32,168 bases of DNA from Parafrankia soli (GTDB taxonomy: Bacteria > Actinomycetota > Actinomycetes > Frankiales > Frankiaceae), in the NCBI RefSeq assembly GCF_001854695.1, contig NZ_MAXA01000219.1, positions 14,403-46,570 of the forward strand, read 5' to 3'. The translations under genes were made by a program, and so were the position numbers. The first letter of the stretch is position 1. Each line of letters starts with the position of its first letter. Below the pieces are notes generated by a model. It had not been told where the DNA came from. It saw only the letters and a list, made by a program, of their open reading frames with translations, and did not search any database. Below are positions 8,310 to 16,696 of this stretch, in pieces.

Positions 8310-8353
8310 CCCCCACCCACACCCCCACCCACACCCCCACCCACACCCCCACC
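8310..8353. repeat. 12-bp tandem repeat, G-quadruplex prone on minus strand
   Basis: The unit CCCCCACCCACA is repeated 3.6 times without error. The minus strand, which is the coding strand of the metallopeptidase gene, therefore carries a regular series of G5 and G3 runs, meeting the usual rule for intramolecular G-quadruplex formation. It ends about 73 bp upstream of that gene's ATG at 8237 and could lie in its leader or promoter. Confidence 0.9.
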
Positions 8354-8419
8354 TAGGGGGCCCGACCAGGATCGACACGGCGTCAGAAGGCGGTTTTGGT
8401 CGAAGCGTGTGCGACGTTC

Positions 8420-8428
8420 TGGTGTAAT
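8420..8428 (+). promoter_or_regulatory. Extended -10 promoter candidate for DUF3499 gene
   Basis: TGG followed by TGTAAT forms an extended -10 element. No convincing -35 lies 17 bp upstream, which is acceptable for an extended -10 promoter. The gene start at 8541 would leave a leader of about 105 nt. Confidence 0.35.
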
Positions 8429-8540
8429 TGTGTGCGTGGAGCAACCGAGCGATAACCACTGCGTCACAGTGACCTCTGTCGGTGCGCGACACGGCGGGCG
8501 GTGGTGGCCGTCGCCCGTTCCGGGGTCTACCGTCCGGAAC

Positions 8541-8951
8541 GTGAAGCCTCGGCGCTGCTCCCGCTCGGCCTGTTCCGCGGCCGCGATCGCCACGCTCACC
8601 TACGCCTACGCGGAGTCCACCGCCGTACTCGGTCCGCTGTCGCCGTTCGTCGAGCCGCACTCGTATGACCTGTGTGGGGTCCACGCCGACCGGCTGACCG
8701 TGCCGCTCGGCTGGGCCGTGGTCCGGATCGAGGCCGAGCAGGCCGAACACCAACAGGCCGGCCAGGAGCCGACGTCCGACGACATCGAGGCGCTCGCCGA
8801 CGCCGTGCGTGACTCCGCCCCGCGCCGTGGGTCGGAGCCGCCCACCGGTCCGGCCGGTCCCGCTGGTCCCGGTGCGGTGCCGCCCGGCGGTCCCGGCGGT
8901 CCCGGCGGCCGTGGCCGCGGCCACCTGCGTGCAGTGCCGAGCCCGTCGTGA
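8541..8951 (+). CDS. DUF3499 family protein (small cysteine protein)
   Basis: A 136-residue protein of unknown function that is conserved upstream of manB in actinomycetes (Rv3258c-like, from memory). The start GTG at 8541 gives the family-typical opening KPRRCSRSACSAAAIATLTYAYA, with two cysteines four residues apart, then the conserved EPHSYDLCGVHADRLTVPLGWAVVR. The paired CSRSAC and LCGVH motifs look like a four-ligand metal site. After residue ~75 the sequence turns to charged and then Gly-Pro-rich low complexity, and the stop codon lies inside the first copy of an 18-bp tandem repeat. An upstream GTG or ATG would add residues not seen in the family. Confidence 0.85.
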   Translation: MKPRRCSRSACSAAAIATLTYAYAESTAVLGPLSPFVEPHSYDLCGVHADRLTVPLGWAVVRIEAEQAEHQQAGQEPTSDDIEALADAVRDSAPRRGSEPPTGPAGPAGPGAVPPGGPGGPGGRGRGHLRAVPSPS

Positions 8952-8994
8952 CGTCCGCGCCCGTCGTGACGTCCGCGCCCGTCGTGACGTCCGC
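8941..8994 (+). repeat. 18-bp tandem repeat x3 spanning DUF3499 stop
   Basis: Three exact copies of GCCCGTCGTGACGTCCGC start at 8941, 8959 and 8977. The DUF3499 stop codon TGA (8949-8951) is inside the first copy. Confidence 0.95.
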
Positions 8995-9053
8995 CTGACC
9001 CGCCCGCGTCTGACCCGCCCGCGTCTGACCCGCCCGCGTCTGACCCGCCCGCC
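8995..9053 (+). repeat. 15-bp tandem repeat x3.8 abutting the 18-bp repeat
   Basis: CTGACCCGCCCGCGT is repeated at 8995, 9010 and 9025, with a partial copy at 9040. It begins at the base after the last 18-bp unit and is unrelated to it in sequence, so two different tandem arrays are joined with no spacer in the space ahead of manB. Confidence 0.95.
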
Positions 9054-9134
9054 GCCGCGGTACCTCGCACCGGCGCCGGCCTGCCATGCCTCGTGACGCC
9101 GTCCCGCGCCGAACCCGTCCCGCGCGGCAAGGCG

Positions 9135-9166
9135 CTGACGGAGATGTCACCCCGGCCGGATAAGGT
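9135..9166 (+). promoter_or_regulatory. Possible manB promoter
   Basis: CTGACG (9135-9140) and GATAAG (9159-9164, spacer 18) or TAAGGT (9161-9166, spacer 20) are the best promoter-like boxes ahead of manB. Both matches are imperfect. The leader would be about 35-40 nt and would contain the AGGGAAGG ribosome site. Confidence 0.3.
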
Positions 9167-9208
9167 CAACCCGGTCGATCGACGCCGGTCAGGGAAGGTG
9201 GTTACGGG

Positions 9209-10570
9209 GTGCACGACCTCTCACGGATCTTCAAGGCATACGACGTGCGAGGTGTGGTGCCGTCCGAGTTCGACGTGGAGGTGGCTCGGGCCACCGGCGC
9301 GGCGTTCGTCCGCCTGCTCGGAGCCGGCCGGATCGTCACCGCCCACGACATGCGCGAGTCCTCCGTCCCGCTGGCGGCCGCCTTCGCGGACGGCGCCACC
9401 AGCCAGGGCGCGGACGTCATCGCCGCCGGTCTCGGGTCGACCGACCTGCTCTACTTCGCGGCCGGCTCGCTGGACCTGCCCGGCGCCATGTTCACCGCCT
9501 CGCACAACCCGGCGAAGTACAACGGCATGAAGCTGTGCCGGGCCGGCGCGGCGCCGATCGGGCAGCAGACCGGCCTGGCGGAGATCCGGGCGCTGATCGA
9601 GGCCGGCGTGCCGGAGTACACCGGCCGGCCGGGCACCGTCACCACCCGCGACCTGCGTGACGACTACGCGCGTCACCTGCGCTCGCTGGTCGACCTGAGC
9701 CGGATCCGCCCGCTGAAGGTCGTCGTGGACGCCGGCAACGGCATGGCGGGTCTGACCGTCCCGGCGGTGTTCGACGGGCTGCCGCTGACCGTCACCCCGA
9801 TGTACTTCGAGCTCGACGGCTCCTTCCCGAACCACGAGGCCAACCCGATCGAGCCGGAGAACCTGCGCGACCTGCAGGCCGCCGTGCGCTCCTCGGGCGC
9901 GGACATCGGGCTCGCCTTCGACGGCGACGCCGACCGCTGCTTCGTCGTCGACGAGCGCGGCGAGATCGTCTCCCCGTCGGTCATCACCGCCCTGGTCGCC
10001 GAGCGCGAGCTGCGCCGCGAGCCGGGCGCGACCATCATCCACAACGTGATCGTCAGCCGGGCCGTCCCCGAGCTGGTGACCGAGCGCGGCGGCGCGCCGG
10101 TGCGCACCCGCGTCGGCCACTCGTTCATCAAGGCCGAGATGGCCCGCACCGGCGCGGTGTTCGGCGGCGAGCACTCCGGTCACTTCTACTTCCGGGACTT
10201 CTGGCGCGCGGACTCCGGCATGCTCGCGGCCCTGCACGTGCTGGCCGCGCTGGGCGGGCAGGGCGGCCCGCTGTCCGGCCTGCTCGGCGGCTACGCCCGC
10301 TACGCGGCCTCCGGGGAGATCAACTCAGAGGTCGCGGACGCCGACGTGGCGATGAACGAGGTCGAGAAGGCCTACGCCGCCCAGGCGGTCGACATCGACC
10401 ACATGGACGGGCTGACCGTGTCGCTGGCCGACGGGTCGTGGTTCAACCTCCGGCCGTCCAATACCGAGCCACTGCTGCGCCTGAACGTCGAAGGGCGCGA
10501 TGATGCCACGATGTGCCGGCTGCGCGACGACATCCTCGTCTGCATCCGCGGTGGAAGGGAGAACTCCTGA
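9209..10570 (+). CDS. manB: Phosphomannomutase / phosphoglucomutase
   Basis: Converts mannose 6-phosphate to mannose 1-phosphate, the precursor of GDP-mannose. The 453-residue alpha-D-phosphohexomutase has all four family signatures: the phosphoserine loop FTASHNPAKYNG (Ser98), the magnesium loop DGDADRC (D238, D240, D242), the sugar loop GGEHSGH (around E321) and the phosphate-binding loop RPSNTEPLLRLNVEG (from R415). The GTG start at 9209 follows AGGGAAGG by about 10 nt. The last base of its stop is the first base of the next ATG, so it is coupled to the Trm112-like gene and probably shares an operon with it and the SIS gene. Confidence 0.96.
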   Translation: MHDLSRIFKAYDVRGVVPSEFDVEVARATGAAFVRLLGAGRIVTAHDMRESSVPLAAAFADGATSQGADVIAAGLGSTDLLYFAAGSLDLPGAMFTASHNPAKYNGMKLCRAGAAPIGQQTGLAEIRALIEAGVPEYTGRPGTVTTRDLRDDYARHLRSLVDLSRIRPLKVVVDAGNGMAGLTVPAVFDGLPLTVTPMYFELDGSFPNHEANPIEPENLRDLQAAVRSSGADIGLAFDGDADRCFVVDERGEIVSPSVITALVAERELRREPGATIIHNVIVSRAVPELVTERGGAPVRTRVGHSFIKAEMARTGAVFGGEHSGHFYFRDFWRADSGMLAALHVLAALGGQGGPLSGLLGGYARYAASGEINSEVADADVAMNEVEKAYAAQAVDIDHMDGLTVSLADGSWFNLRPSNTEPLLRLNVEGRDDATMCRLRDDILVCIRGGRENS

Positions 10571-10770
10571 TGAGCCTCGACCCCCTGTTGCTGGAGATCC
10601 TCGCCTGCCCGTGCCCGGAGCATGCTCCGCTGCGGCAGGAGACGCTGGACGGCGCTCCCGTGCTGGTCTGCGAGTCGTGCGGTCTGGCCTTCCCGGTCCG
10701 CGACGACATCCCGGTGATGCTGCTCGACGAGGCGAAGCCGTTCCCGGCCGCGGCCGGATCCTCGTCCTGA
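10570..10770 (+). CDS. Trm112-like zinc-ribbon protein
   Basis: A 66-residue protein. It has the family pattern LLLEILACP near the N-terminus and the C-terminal CxxC plus FPVRDDIPVMLLDEA. The cysteines are C13, C15, C34 and C37, with H18 close by, so the first knuckle is CPC rather than the usual CPxC. Bacterial Trm112 homologues are thought to act as small activators or partners of methyltransferases. The start is fixed by the overlap with the manB stop and a GGAAGGGAG site upstream. The location between manB and the SIS gene is conserved in actinomycetes. Confidence 0.85.
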   Translation: MSLDPLLLEILACPCPEHAPLRQETLDGAPVLVCESCGLAFPVRDDIPVMLLDEAKPFPAAAGSSS

Positions 10771-10789
10771 CCGGCGCCGCGCGGCCCGC

Positions 10790-11968
10790 GTGAACGTCGA
10801 CGAGCCCATCCTGGACGACGCGCGCAGGCTCGAGGCCGCGGACACGCTCAACCTGCTCCCGAACACGGCCTCGGCGGCGCGCCAGGTCCGGGAGAGCTGG
10901 CGCCTGGCGCAGGAGGCCGGTGTCGGGTCGCTCGCGGCCGACGGCCGGCCCCGCGCGATCGTGGTCGTCGGGGTGGGCGCCTCGGCGCTCGCCGGGGACG
11001 TGCTCGACGCCGTCGCCGGGCAGGCCGCACCGGTGCCGGTGATCGCGCACCATCGGCACGGGCTTCCCGGCTGGGCCGGGGTGGCCGACGTGATCCTCGC
11101 CGTGTCCGTGTCCGGTACCTCCGCGGAGACCCTCTCGGCCGTCGAGGAGGCGCACCGGCGGGGCTGCCGGCTGGCCGTCGTCGGCCCCGCGGACTCTCCG
11201 TTGTCCCACCTCGCGGAGCTGGCCAGGGCGCCGTTCGTGGCGCTGCCCGAAGCCCGGCCGGCGTACACCGGACTGTGGTCGCTGGCCGTCCCGCTGCTCG
11301 CGGCCGCGGCGGCGCTCGGGGTGCACCGTGAGGGCGAGGCCGCGATCGAGGCCGCCGCCGTGCGCCTGGAGGCGATGGCGACCAGGTGCCGGCCGACGAG
11401 CGAGTCGTTCGTCAACCCGGCGAAGACGCTGGCCCTCGAGCTGGCCGGCGCCCTGCCACTGTGGTGGGGGACGACCCGGCTGACCGAGGTCGCCGCCACC
11501 CGGGCCGCGGGTGTGCTCGCGGTGAGCGCGGGCTACCCCGCGCTGGTCGGGGCGCTGCCGCATCCGGCTGAGGAACAGGTCGCGCTGTTCCGCGGAGCTT
11601 TCGGGTCCGGCAACGGCGGGGCCGGGTCGGCCGGCGGCGACGGTGACGGCGACGCCGCAGACGACGATCTGGCCGGCTTCTTCCGCGACCGGGTCGATGA
11701 CGAGGCCGTCGTGCGGCTTCGGCTGATCCTGCTGCGTGATCCCGCCGGCGAGCATCCCGAGATCGCCCGCGCGGCGGAGCGGGCTGTCGTCCTCGCGGGT
11801 GAGCACGGCGTCGGCGTCACCGAGCTGCGGGCGGAGGGCACGGCGCCGCTGGAGCGCCTGGCCTCCCTGATCGGCCTGATCGACTTCGCGGGCAGCTACG
11901 TAGGACTCGCACTCGGGGTCGACCCCGGCGCCGCGCTGCGGCTGCGGGAGCTCGGCACCCCCCGCTGA
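10790..11968 (+). CDS. SIS-domain sugar isomerase, bifunctional PGI/PMI-type
   Basis: A 392-residue protein of the phosphoglucose/phosphomannose isomerase-like family. It has a first SIS domain with IVVVGVGASALAGD (about 57-70) and the phosphosugar loop VSVSGTSAETLSAVEEA (about 105-121), where SGTSAET replaces the usual SGNTEET. A second SIS-like half follows, with a C-terminal PLERLASLIGLIDFAGSYVGLALGVDP that is typical of the family. An Asp/Gly-rich loop (GSGNGG..DGDGD) lies near 280. The GTG start at 10790 is 19 bp after the Trm112 stop and has no good ribosome site. The context with manA and manB supports a hexose-phosphate isomerase role, but activity cannot be read from the sequence. 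Confidence 0.85.
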   Translation: MNVDEPILDDARRLEAADTLNLLPNTASAARQVRESWRLAQEAGVGSLAADGRPRAIVVVGVGASALAGDVLDAVAGQAAPVPVIAHHRHGLPGWAGVADVILAVSVSGTSAETLSAVEEAHRRGCRLAVVGPADSPLSHLAELARAPFVALPEARPAYTGLWSLAVPLLAAAAALGVHREGEAAIEAAAVRLEAMATRCRPTSESFVNPAKTLALELAGALPLWWGTTRLTEVAATRAAGVLAVSAGYPALVGALPHPAEEQVALFRGAFGSGNGGAGSAGGDGDGDAADDDLAGFFRDRVDDEAVVRLRLILLRDPAGEHPEIARAAERAVVLAGEHGVGVTELRAEGTAPLERLASLIGLIDFAGSYVGLALGVDPGAALRLRELGTPR

Positions 11969-12000
11969 ACCGCTGGCTGCTGGACGGCTGACTGCCGCTG

Positions 12001-13443
12001 TTATTCCCGACGGCCCGGTTGGGGTCGGTGTTCGAGGAGTGCCGCCAGCGCGCGCAGCTGGAGCTCCCACCGGTCACCGGCCGCCTGCGCGGACATCGCC
12101 CGGACGAGGGCCGGCGCCCGCGGGGCGGCCTCGGCGAGTGGTCGGTGCAACAGGCGTAGCACCGCGCTGTCCCAGACGGTGGTCTGCACCCGCCCCCGCT
12201 CGCCGAGGGCCACGACCCTGTCCCCGGCGGGCGAGACGGTCAGCGTGATCAGGAACTCCGGCCCGCTGAGAAAGCCGACCAGTGCGCGGTCCGGCCAGGT
12301 GTGGACCTCGATCGACCCGCTCGCGTGCGCGACCAGCACATGCTCGCCATCCGGGAGGAAGAGCACGCGCTGGGCGGGCCCGACGGGCCAGTCCGCGACC
12401 GGCGCGCTCCCGCCGAAGAACGACACGGTGCTCCCCGCGCGGGACGCGGCCGTCTCGCCGTCGGGGAGGAAGGAGACCTCCGCCACGGCGGACTCGAGCG
12501 TGGCGGCGGCGAGCTCCTTTCCCGTCCGCCGATCGGCGACAGTGACCTGGCGCGCCGTCCCGGGGCGCCGTCGGGTGACAAGGCAGATCCGTTCGCCGTC
12601 CGCGGAGACGGCCAGGTTGGCGTCGGGGCGCAGTCCGACGTCCAGCTCGTGGCCGGCCGGTATGGGCAGGCGGACGGACGGCGGCCGCGGGTGGCCAGGC
12701 GCGCCGTCCGGCACCGCCGGCCACACCGTCATTTCACCGTCCGCGTGCACGGCGCAGACCGCCTCGTCCGGTCCGGCGGGCATGGGTGCCAGCGCGTAGA
12801 AGCCCGAAGGGGCGGAGTCCAGCTCGCGGACGACCAACGAGCCGGCGTCGTAGCCGAACACGAGCAGGCGCTCGGGCTCGCGCGGGAACCGGTCCGGCCG
12901 GTGGCAGGCGAAGATCTGGCCGTCGGCGGCGAACAGCAGCCGGGTGAACCGGCCGCCACCGAGCCCACGGGGCAGCGGATGCCACCACACCCGCCGGCAG
13001 CTCCACGGATCCCAGATCGTCAGGTGGTCGACCCGGAACGACCCGTCCCGGTGGACGAGGGCGATCAGGCCTGTATCGGGCGCCAGTGACGGTTGTGCCG
13101 CGGTGGCGATCCCGAGCCCGGTCAGCCCGCGGGCGACGGGTGGGAACCTGAGGGCGGAGGCCGCATCTCGGCCGCTCCGGCCCAGGCCCACCTGCTGGTT
13201 CGTGCGCACCAGCAGGTCGAACAGCGCCGCGCTCCGCCTCGGGTGGGCGTCACCGTGCCCGTTGCCCCGGCCGCCGGGGCGCCAGCCGGTTCGGTGCAGA
13301 AGCGAGGCCACCCGCAGCGCGTCACCGAAGGTCAGGCTCGGAAGCAGCTCCCACACCCGCTCCGGGTGGCCGGCCGCGAGTAGCGACGCGACCGGCTCGG
13401 GTGGTAGATCCTCGGTCACGTCACCGCCCCGCGCCGTGTTCAT
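12001..13443 (-). CDS. Beta-propeller-like (WD40-type) hypothetical protein
   Basis: A 480-residue cytosolic protein with no signal peptide or membrane segment. The first ~100 residues look helical (PVASLLAAGHPERVWELL, FGDALRVASLLHRTGW). The remainder shows repeated blocks typical of propeller blades: LIALVHRDGSFRVDHLTIWDP, ANLAVSADGERICLVTRR, VSFLPDGETAASRAGST, VLFLPDGEHVLVAHASGS and LTVSPAGDRVVALGERG. Each holds an F/L-x-PDG or S-A/P-x-GD turn and a hydrophobic strand, so seven or so blades are likely, though GH-WD pairs are mostly absent. The start may instead be the GTG eight codons on (13419). The gene is convergent with the SIS gene. I do not recognise a named family. Confidence 0.65.
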   Translation of the reverse strand: MNTARGGDVTEDLPPEPVASLLAAGHPERVWELLPSLTFGDALRVASLLHRTGWRPGGRGNGHGDAHPRRSAALFDLLVRTNQQVGLGRSGRDAASALRFPPVARGLTGLGIATAAQPSLAPDTGLIALVHRDGSFRVDHLTIWDPWSCRRVWWHPLPRGLGGGRFTRLLFAADGQIFACHRPDRFPREPERLLVFGYDAGSLVVRELDSAPSGFYALAPMPAGPDEAVCAVHADGEMTVWPAVPDGAPGHPRPPSVRLPIPAGHELDVGLRPDANLAVSADGERICLVTRRRPGTARQVTVADRRTGKELAAATLESAVAEVSFLPDGETAASRAGSTVSFFGGSAPVADWPVGPAQRVLFLPDGEHVLVAHASGSIEVHTWPDRALVGFLSGPEFLITLTVSPAGDRVVALGERGRVQTTVWDSAVLRLLHRPLAEAAPRAPALVRAMSAQAAGDRWELQLRALAALLEHRPQPGRRE

Positions 13444-13623
13444 CTACCCGGGTTACGCCAGTGCCGGCCGAAACCCGCCAGCGCCCAGCCAACGCCGCCA
13501 GTGGGTCCACTGTCCCGGTCCGGCCCGCCCGCTGCCACCGGTTTTCCCGGACGGGCCACCTGGGGGTCACCCAGCCCGGGACCTGTCGGCGGGATTCCGC
13601 TCGGGCCCCGGGCCGTGGGACGC

Positions 13624-16191
13624 CTAGCGGCCCTGGTTGTTGCGGTCGGGTTGGCCCTGCTGTTGTTGCCCCTGGCCGGCGCCCTGGTTGGTCTGCGGCA
13701 CGACGACCTGCCCCTGACCACCGCCGCCCTGCCCGAACCCCGGCAGCCCCGGGGTCTGGCCGGTGCCCGCGCCCGGCAGCAGATCTTCCAGGCTCGGCAG
13801 CGTCGGGGTCGGCGCGGGTGGCGCGGTGTTCATCATCCGGCCGCCCTTGGTTCCCCGGGCCACGGCCGGGTCCGCGCCGGGCAGGGCCTGCACGGGCTGC
13901 CCGGCCAGCGCGCCCCGCATCGAGGCGCCCCAGATCATCGCCGGCAGGTCGCCGCCGAACACACGGGGCCAGGGGCGGCCGTTCACGACGACGTTGCGCA
14001 GGGGGTGCCCGGGGCCGTTCGGGTCGGCAACCGCCACCGCCGCCGCGATCTGCGGGGTGTAGCCGACGAACCAGGCGCTGGAGAAGCCGTCGTTGGTGCC
14101 GGTCTTGCCCGCCGCGGGGTGGTCGAACCGGGCGTTCCCGCCGGTCCCCTTGGTGAGCACACCGGCTAGGATGCTGGTCGTGGTGTCCGCGACGCCCTGG
14201 GACAGCACCCGCTCGCACTTCGGCGTGTTGCCCACGTCGATCTGCTGTCCGCCGGAGTCGACCACCGAGGTGGCGAAGCGCGCCTCGCACCGGATGCCGC
14301 CGGAGGCCAGCGTGGAGTAGGCGAGCGCCATGTCCATCGGACTGACGGGCTCGCCGCCGATGGTCACGTCACCCTCGGTCGGCGGGATGTCCTTGAGGTT
14401 GTCGGGGGAGACACCGAGCCGGGTCGCCATCTCGACGACCGCCGGTACCCCGATCTCCTCCTCGAGCTGGATGAAGTAGGTGTTGACCGAGTCCCAGGTC
14501 GCGTCGTCCATCCGGTAGACGCCGACTTCGGCGGGGTCGGCGTTCTGGAAGCCTTTGGGGCAGTCGCCCTCGCCGCGGTCGAGCGGGAACGCGGGGGTCG
14601 AGTAGCAGGCGGGGGAGTGCCAAGCCGTCCCCACGCCGTACCCCTGTTCGAGCGCGGCCGCCACGGTGAACGTCTTGAAGGTCGACCCGGGCTGGAGCGG
14701 TCGGGTCGGCAGCTCGAGCTTCGTCTGGTTCGCCGCCTCGTTGGTCCCGAAGACGCGGTTGACCGCCATCCCGAGGATCGCGCCGGTGCCCGGCTGGATG
14801 ACGACCTCGGTCGCGGCCACCCGGTTGTCCGGCGGGATGATCGAGTTGACGGCCATCTGCGCCGCCTGCTGCACCTGCGGGTTCAGCGTGGTCCTGATGA
14901 CGAGGCCACCCTCGTAGATCCGCCGGTCACGCTCCTCCTTGGTGGCGCCCAGCGCGGGGTTGGCGCTCAGCTGGGTCCGGATGTAGTCGCAGAAGAACGG
15001 CGCGCTCGACATCTCGCAGGAGTCCTGCGTGGTCGGCTGGTCGGTGATGACGTCGATCGGCATCTGCCGGGCGGCGTCCGCCTGGGTGCGGCTGACGTAG
15101 TTCTCGTCGGCCATCCGGGTGAGCACCATGTTCCGGCGCTCGAGCGCGGCCTGCGGGTGGTTCACCGGGTCGTAGCGCGACGGGCTCTGGACGAGCCCGG
15201 CGAGCAGGGCGGCCTGCTCGAGGCTGACCTCGGAGATCGGAATGCCGAAGTAGTGCTCGGCCGCCGTCCCCACGCCGTACACGCCGTCGCCGAAGTAGGC
15301 GATGTTCAGGTACCGGGTGAGGATCTCGTCCTTGCTGAACCGCTGCTCGATCGCGACGGCGTAGCGCAGCTCGCGCAGCTTGCGGTCCAGCGAGTCGCCG
15401 GCGACCGCGTCACGCTCCTCGGGCGTGGTGGCGTCCTGAAGCAGCACGTTCTTCACGTACTGCTGGGTCAGCGTGGAGCCGCCCTGGGTGGTGGAGCCGG
15501 CCTCGCTGTTGCGGGCCGCGGCCCGCAGCACTCCCTGGGGGTCCACGCCGTTGTGGGAGTAGAAGCGGGCGTCCTCGATCGCGACGATCGCCTCGCGCAT
15601 GATCTTCGGGATCTCGTCGCCGGTGACGACCCGCCGGTCCTCCGCCCCGGTCAGCGTGGCGATCACGGATCCGTCCGCTGCCAGGATCGTGGATCTCTGT
15701 GGCAGAGGCGGGGTCACGAGGTCCGAGGGAAGCTCGAGGAAGTGGTCGGCGGACGCCTTCGCGAACAGCCCCGCGGCGCTCAGGAACGGCAGCGCCATGA
15801 GCCCGACCGCGACACCCATGGCGGTGGCGACGAGCCCCATCCGGGTGAGGTGCCGCCGCCGGTCGACCGGACGGCGGATTCCGCCGGTCGGTGGCCCGAA
15901 CGGCAGGTCGTCGGTGCTGCCGAGCGGCGCCGACGTGCCGCGTGAACGGCTTCCCGAAGGACGCGGCACCGACCTCCCGAGCCGCCCGGGCCCGTCAGGC
16001 CCACCGCGGGACCGCCGGGCGGGCCCACTCGTCTCGCCCGCGGGACCACCCGTCTCGTCCGGATGGGTGATGCCTCCCCGCGGCCTGCCCGCCATACGGA
16101 CCTGCGGGCCTCTTTTGCGTCCGGCCCGACCGGACGCGGCGTCACCGCGGACCGGGGATGCCGACTCCTGTCCCTGTACCGTCGCTGTCAC
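13624..16191 (-). CDS. Bifunctional penicillin-binding protein (GT51 transglycosylase / transpeptidase, class A)
   Basis: Polymerises and cross-links peptidoglycan. The GTG start at 16191 is chosen for GAGGG with a 6-nt spacer; a longer ATG start at 16347 and a shorter one at 16095 exist. The product has 855 residues: a basic, Pro/Gly-rich cytosolic tail (~115), one membrane segment (MGLVATAMGVAVGLMALPF), a GT51 domain with AIEDARFYSHNGVDPQGV (Glu206) and QGGSTLTQQYVKN, and a transpeptidase domain with STFK (Ser503, Lys506), SVN (Ser568, Asn570) and KTGT (Lys696). The C-terminus is a Gln/Gly/Pro-rich tail ending QGQPDRNNQGR. All catalytic motifs are intact. It resembles the PonA class of actinomycetes. 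The RDD gene lies 505 bp upstream on the same strand. Confidence 0.95.
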   Translation of the reverse strand: MTATVQGQESASPVRGDAASGRAGRKRGPQVRMAGRPRGGITHPDETGGPAGETSGPARRSRGGPDGPGRLGRSVPRPSGSRSRGTSAPLGSTDDLPFGPPTGGIRRPVDRRRHLTRMGLVATAMGVAVGLMALPFLSAAGLFAKASADHFLELPSDLVTPPLPQRSTILAADGSVIATLTGAEDRRVVTGDEIPKIMREAIVAIEDARFYSHNGVDPQGVLRAAARNSEAGSTTQGGSTLTQQYVKNVLLQDATTPEERDAVAGDSLDRKLRELRYAVAIEQRFSKDEILTRYLNIAYFGDGVYGVGTAAEHYFGIPISEVSLEQAALLAGLVQSPSRYDPVNHPQAALERRNMVLTRMADENYVSRTQADAARQMPIDVITDQPTTQDSCEMSSAPFFCDYIRTQLSANPALGATKEERDRRIYEGGLVIRTTLNPQVQQAAQMAVNSIIPPDNRVAATEVVIQPGTGAILGMAVNRVFGTNEAANQTKLELPTRPLQPGSTFKTFTVAAALEQGYGVGTAWHSPACYSTPAFPLDRGEGDCPKGFQNADPAEVGVYRMDDATWDSVNTYFIQLEEEIGVPAVVEMATRLGVSPDNLKDIPPTEGDVTIGGEPVSPMDMALAYSTLASGGIRCEARFATSVVDSGGQQIDVGNTPKCERVLSQGVADTTTSILAGVLTKGTGGNARFDHPAAGKTGTNDGFSSAWFVGYTPQIAAAVAVADPNGPGHPLRNVVVNGRPWPRVFGGDLPAMIWGASMRGALAGQPVQALPGADPAVARGTKGGRMMNTAPPAPTPTLPSLEDLLPGAGTGQTPGLPGFGQGGGGQGQVVVPQTNQGAGQGQQQQGQPDRNNQGR

Positions 16192-16696
16192 CCCCAACCC
16201 TCGCGGGCCCGGCTGTGCGTGCCGGAGCCCTGCCCTGCCGGACCCGTCAAGCATGCGTGACGCCGCGCAAGGTCGCTCATCCGACCCGAGAAGGTCATCG
16301 GATGCGCACCGCCACGCGGCCCAGGGGTAACGGATCCGGTTCGTCACGGTCCACCCCGGTGGATCCCACTCCCAGGAACGCTAGACGAGCGAGTGGGGCC
16401 GCGCCCATCCGGCCCGCGCTGCCCCACACCGCCGCTGCGCTCACCCACCCCGGTCACCCTGCGCGCCCACCGGTGTCACCCGTCCGCCCCACCGAGTTCC
16501 CGGAACGCTCGGCCGGCCTGGCCCATCCGCCTCCTCCCTGGCTCGAGTTGCCCGAGTTGGCACCAAAGTGGGATGGGCTGGATGTGCGGCGGCTGACGGG
16601 GTCCAGGGACTCATTGAGCCGCCACACTTCAGCGCCCCGCCCCAGTTCAGCGAGCCGCCGCACTCAGCCGCAGCCCGGGCCGCGGCCTCGTTCGCG
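16192..16696. other. Long gap between RDD gene and PBP gene
   Basis: This 505-bp stretch lies between two minus-strand genes. No recognised gene is present. A 69-codon minus-strand frame (16454-16663) has weak third-position GC and no family match. GC-rich but no clear promoter was found; TTGACG occurs on the minus strand near 16250, about 60 bp upstream of the PBP start, without a matching -10. Confidence 0.5.

Larger units (their letters stand above)
8238..8540. other. Divergent intergenic region, metallopeptidase / DUF3499
   Basis: This 303-bp gap separates two divergent genes. It contains a G-rich 12-bp tandem repeat (8310-8353), a CCTAGG site (8352-8357), an extended -10 candidate for the DUF3499 gene (8420-8428) and an operator-like palindrome GTCAC-A-GTGAC at 8463-8473. 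No gene is seen. Confidence 0.6.

Noticed and set aside
8941-9053. CRISPR array
   Set aside because: The repeats are directly abutting with no spacers and are short, so they are simple tandem repeats.
14617-15945. 442-codon plus-strand frame opposite the PBP gene
   Set aside because: It is antisense to an intact, clearly recognisable enzyme and has the composition of a reverse-frame shadow.
16454-16663. 69-codon minus-strand frame in the RDD-PBP gap
   Set aside because: Third-position GC is lower than in neighbouring genes, the start is GTG without a ribosome site, and no family is recognisable.
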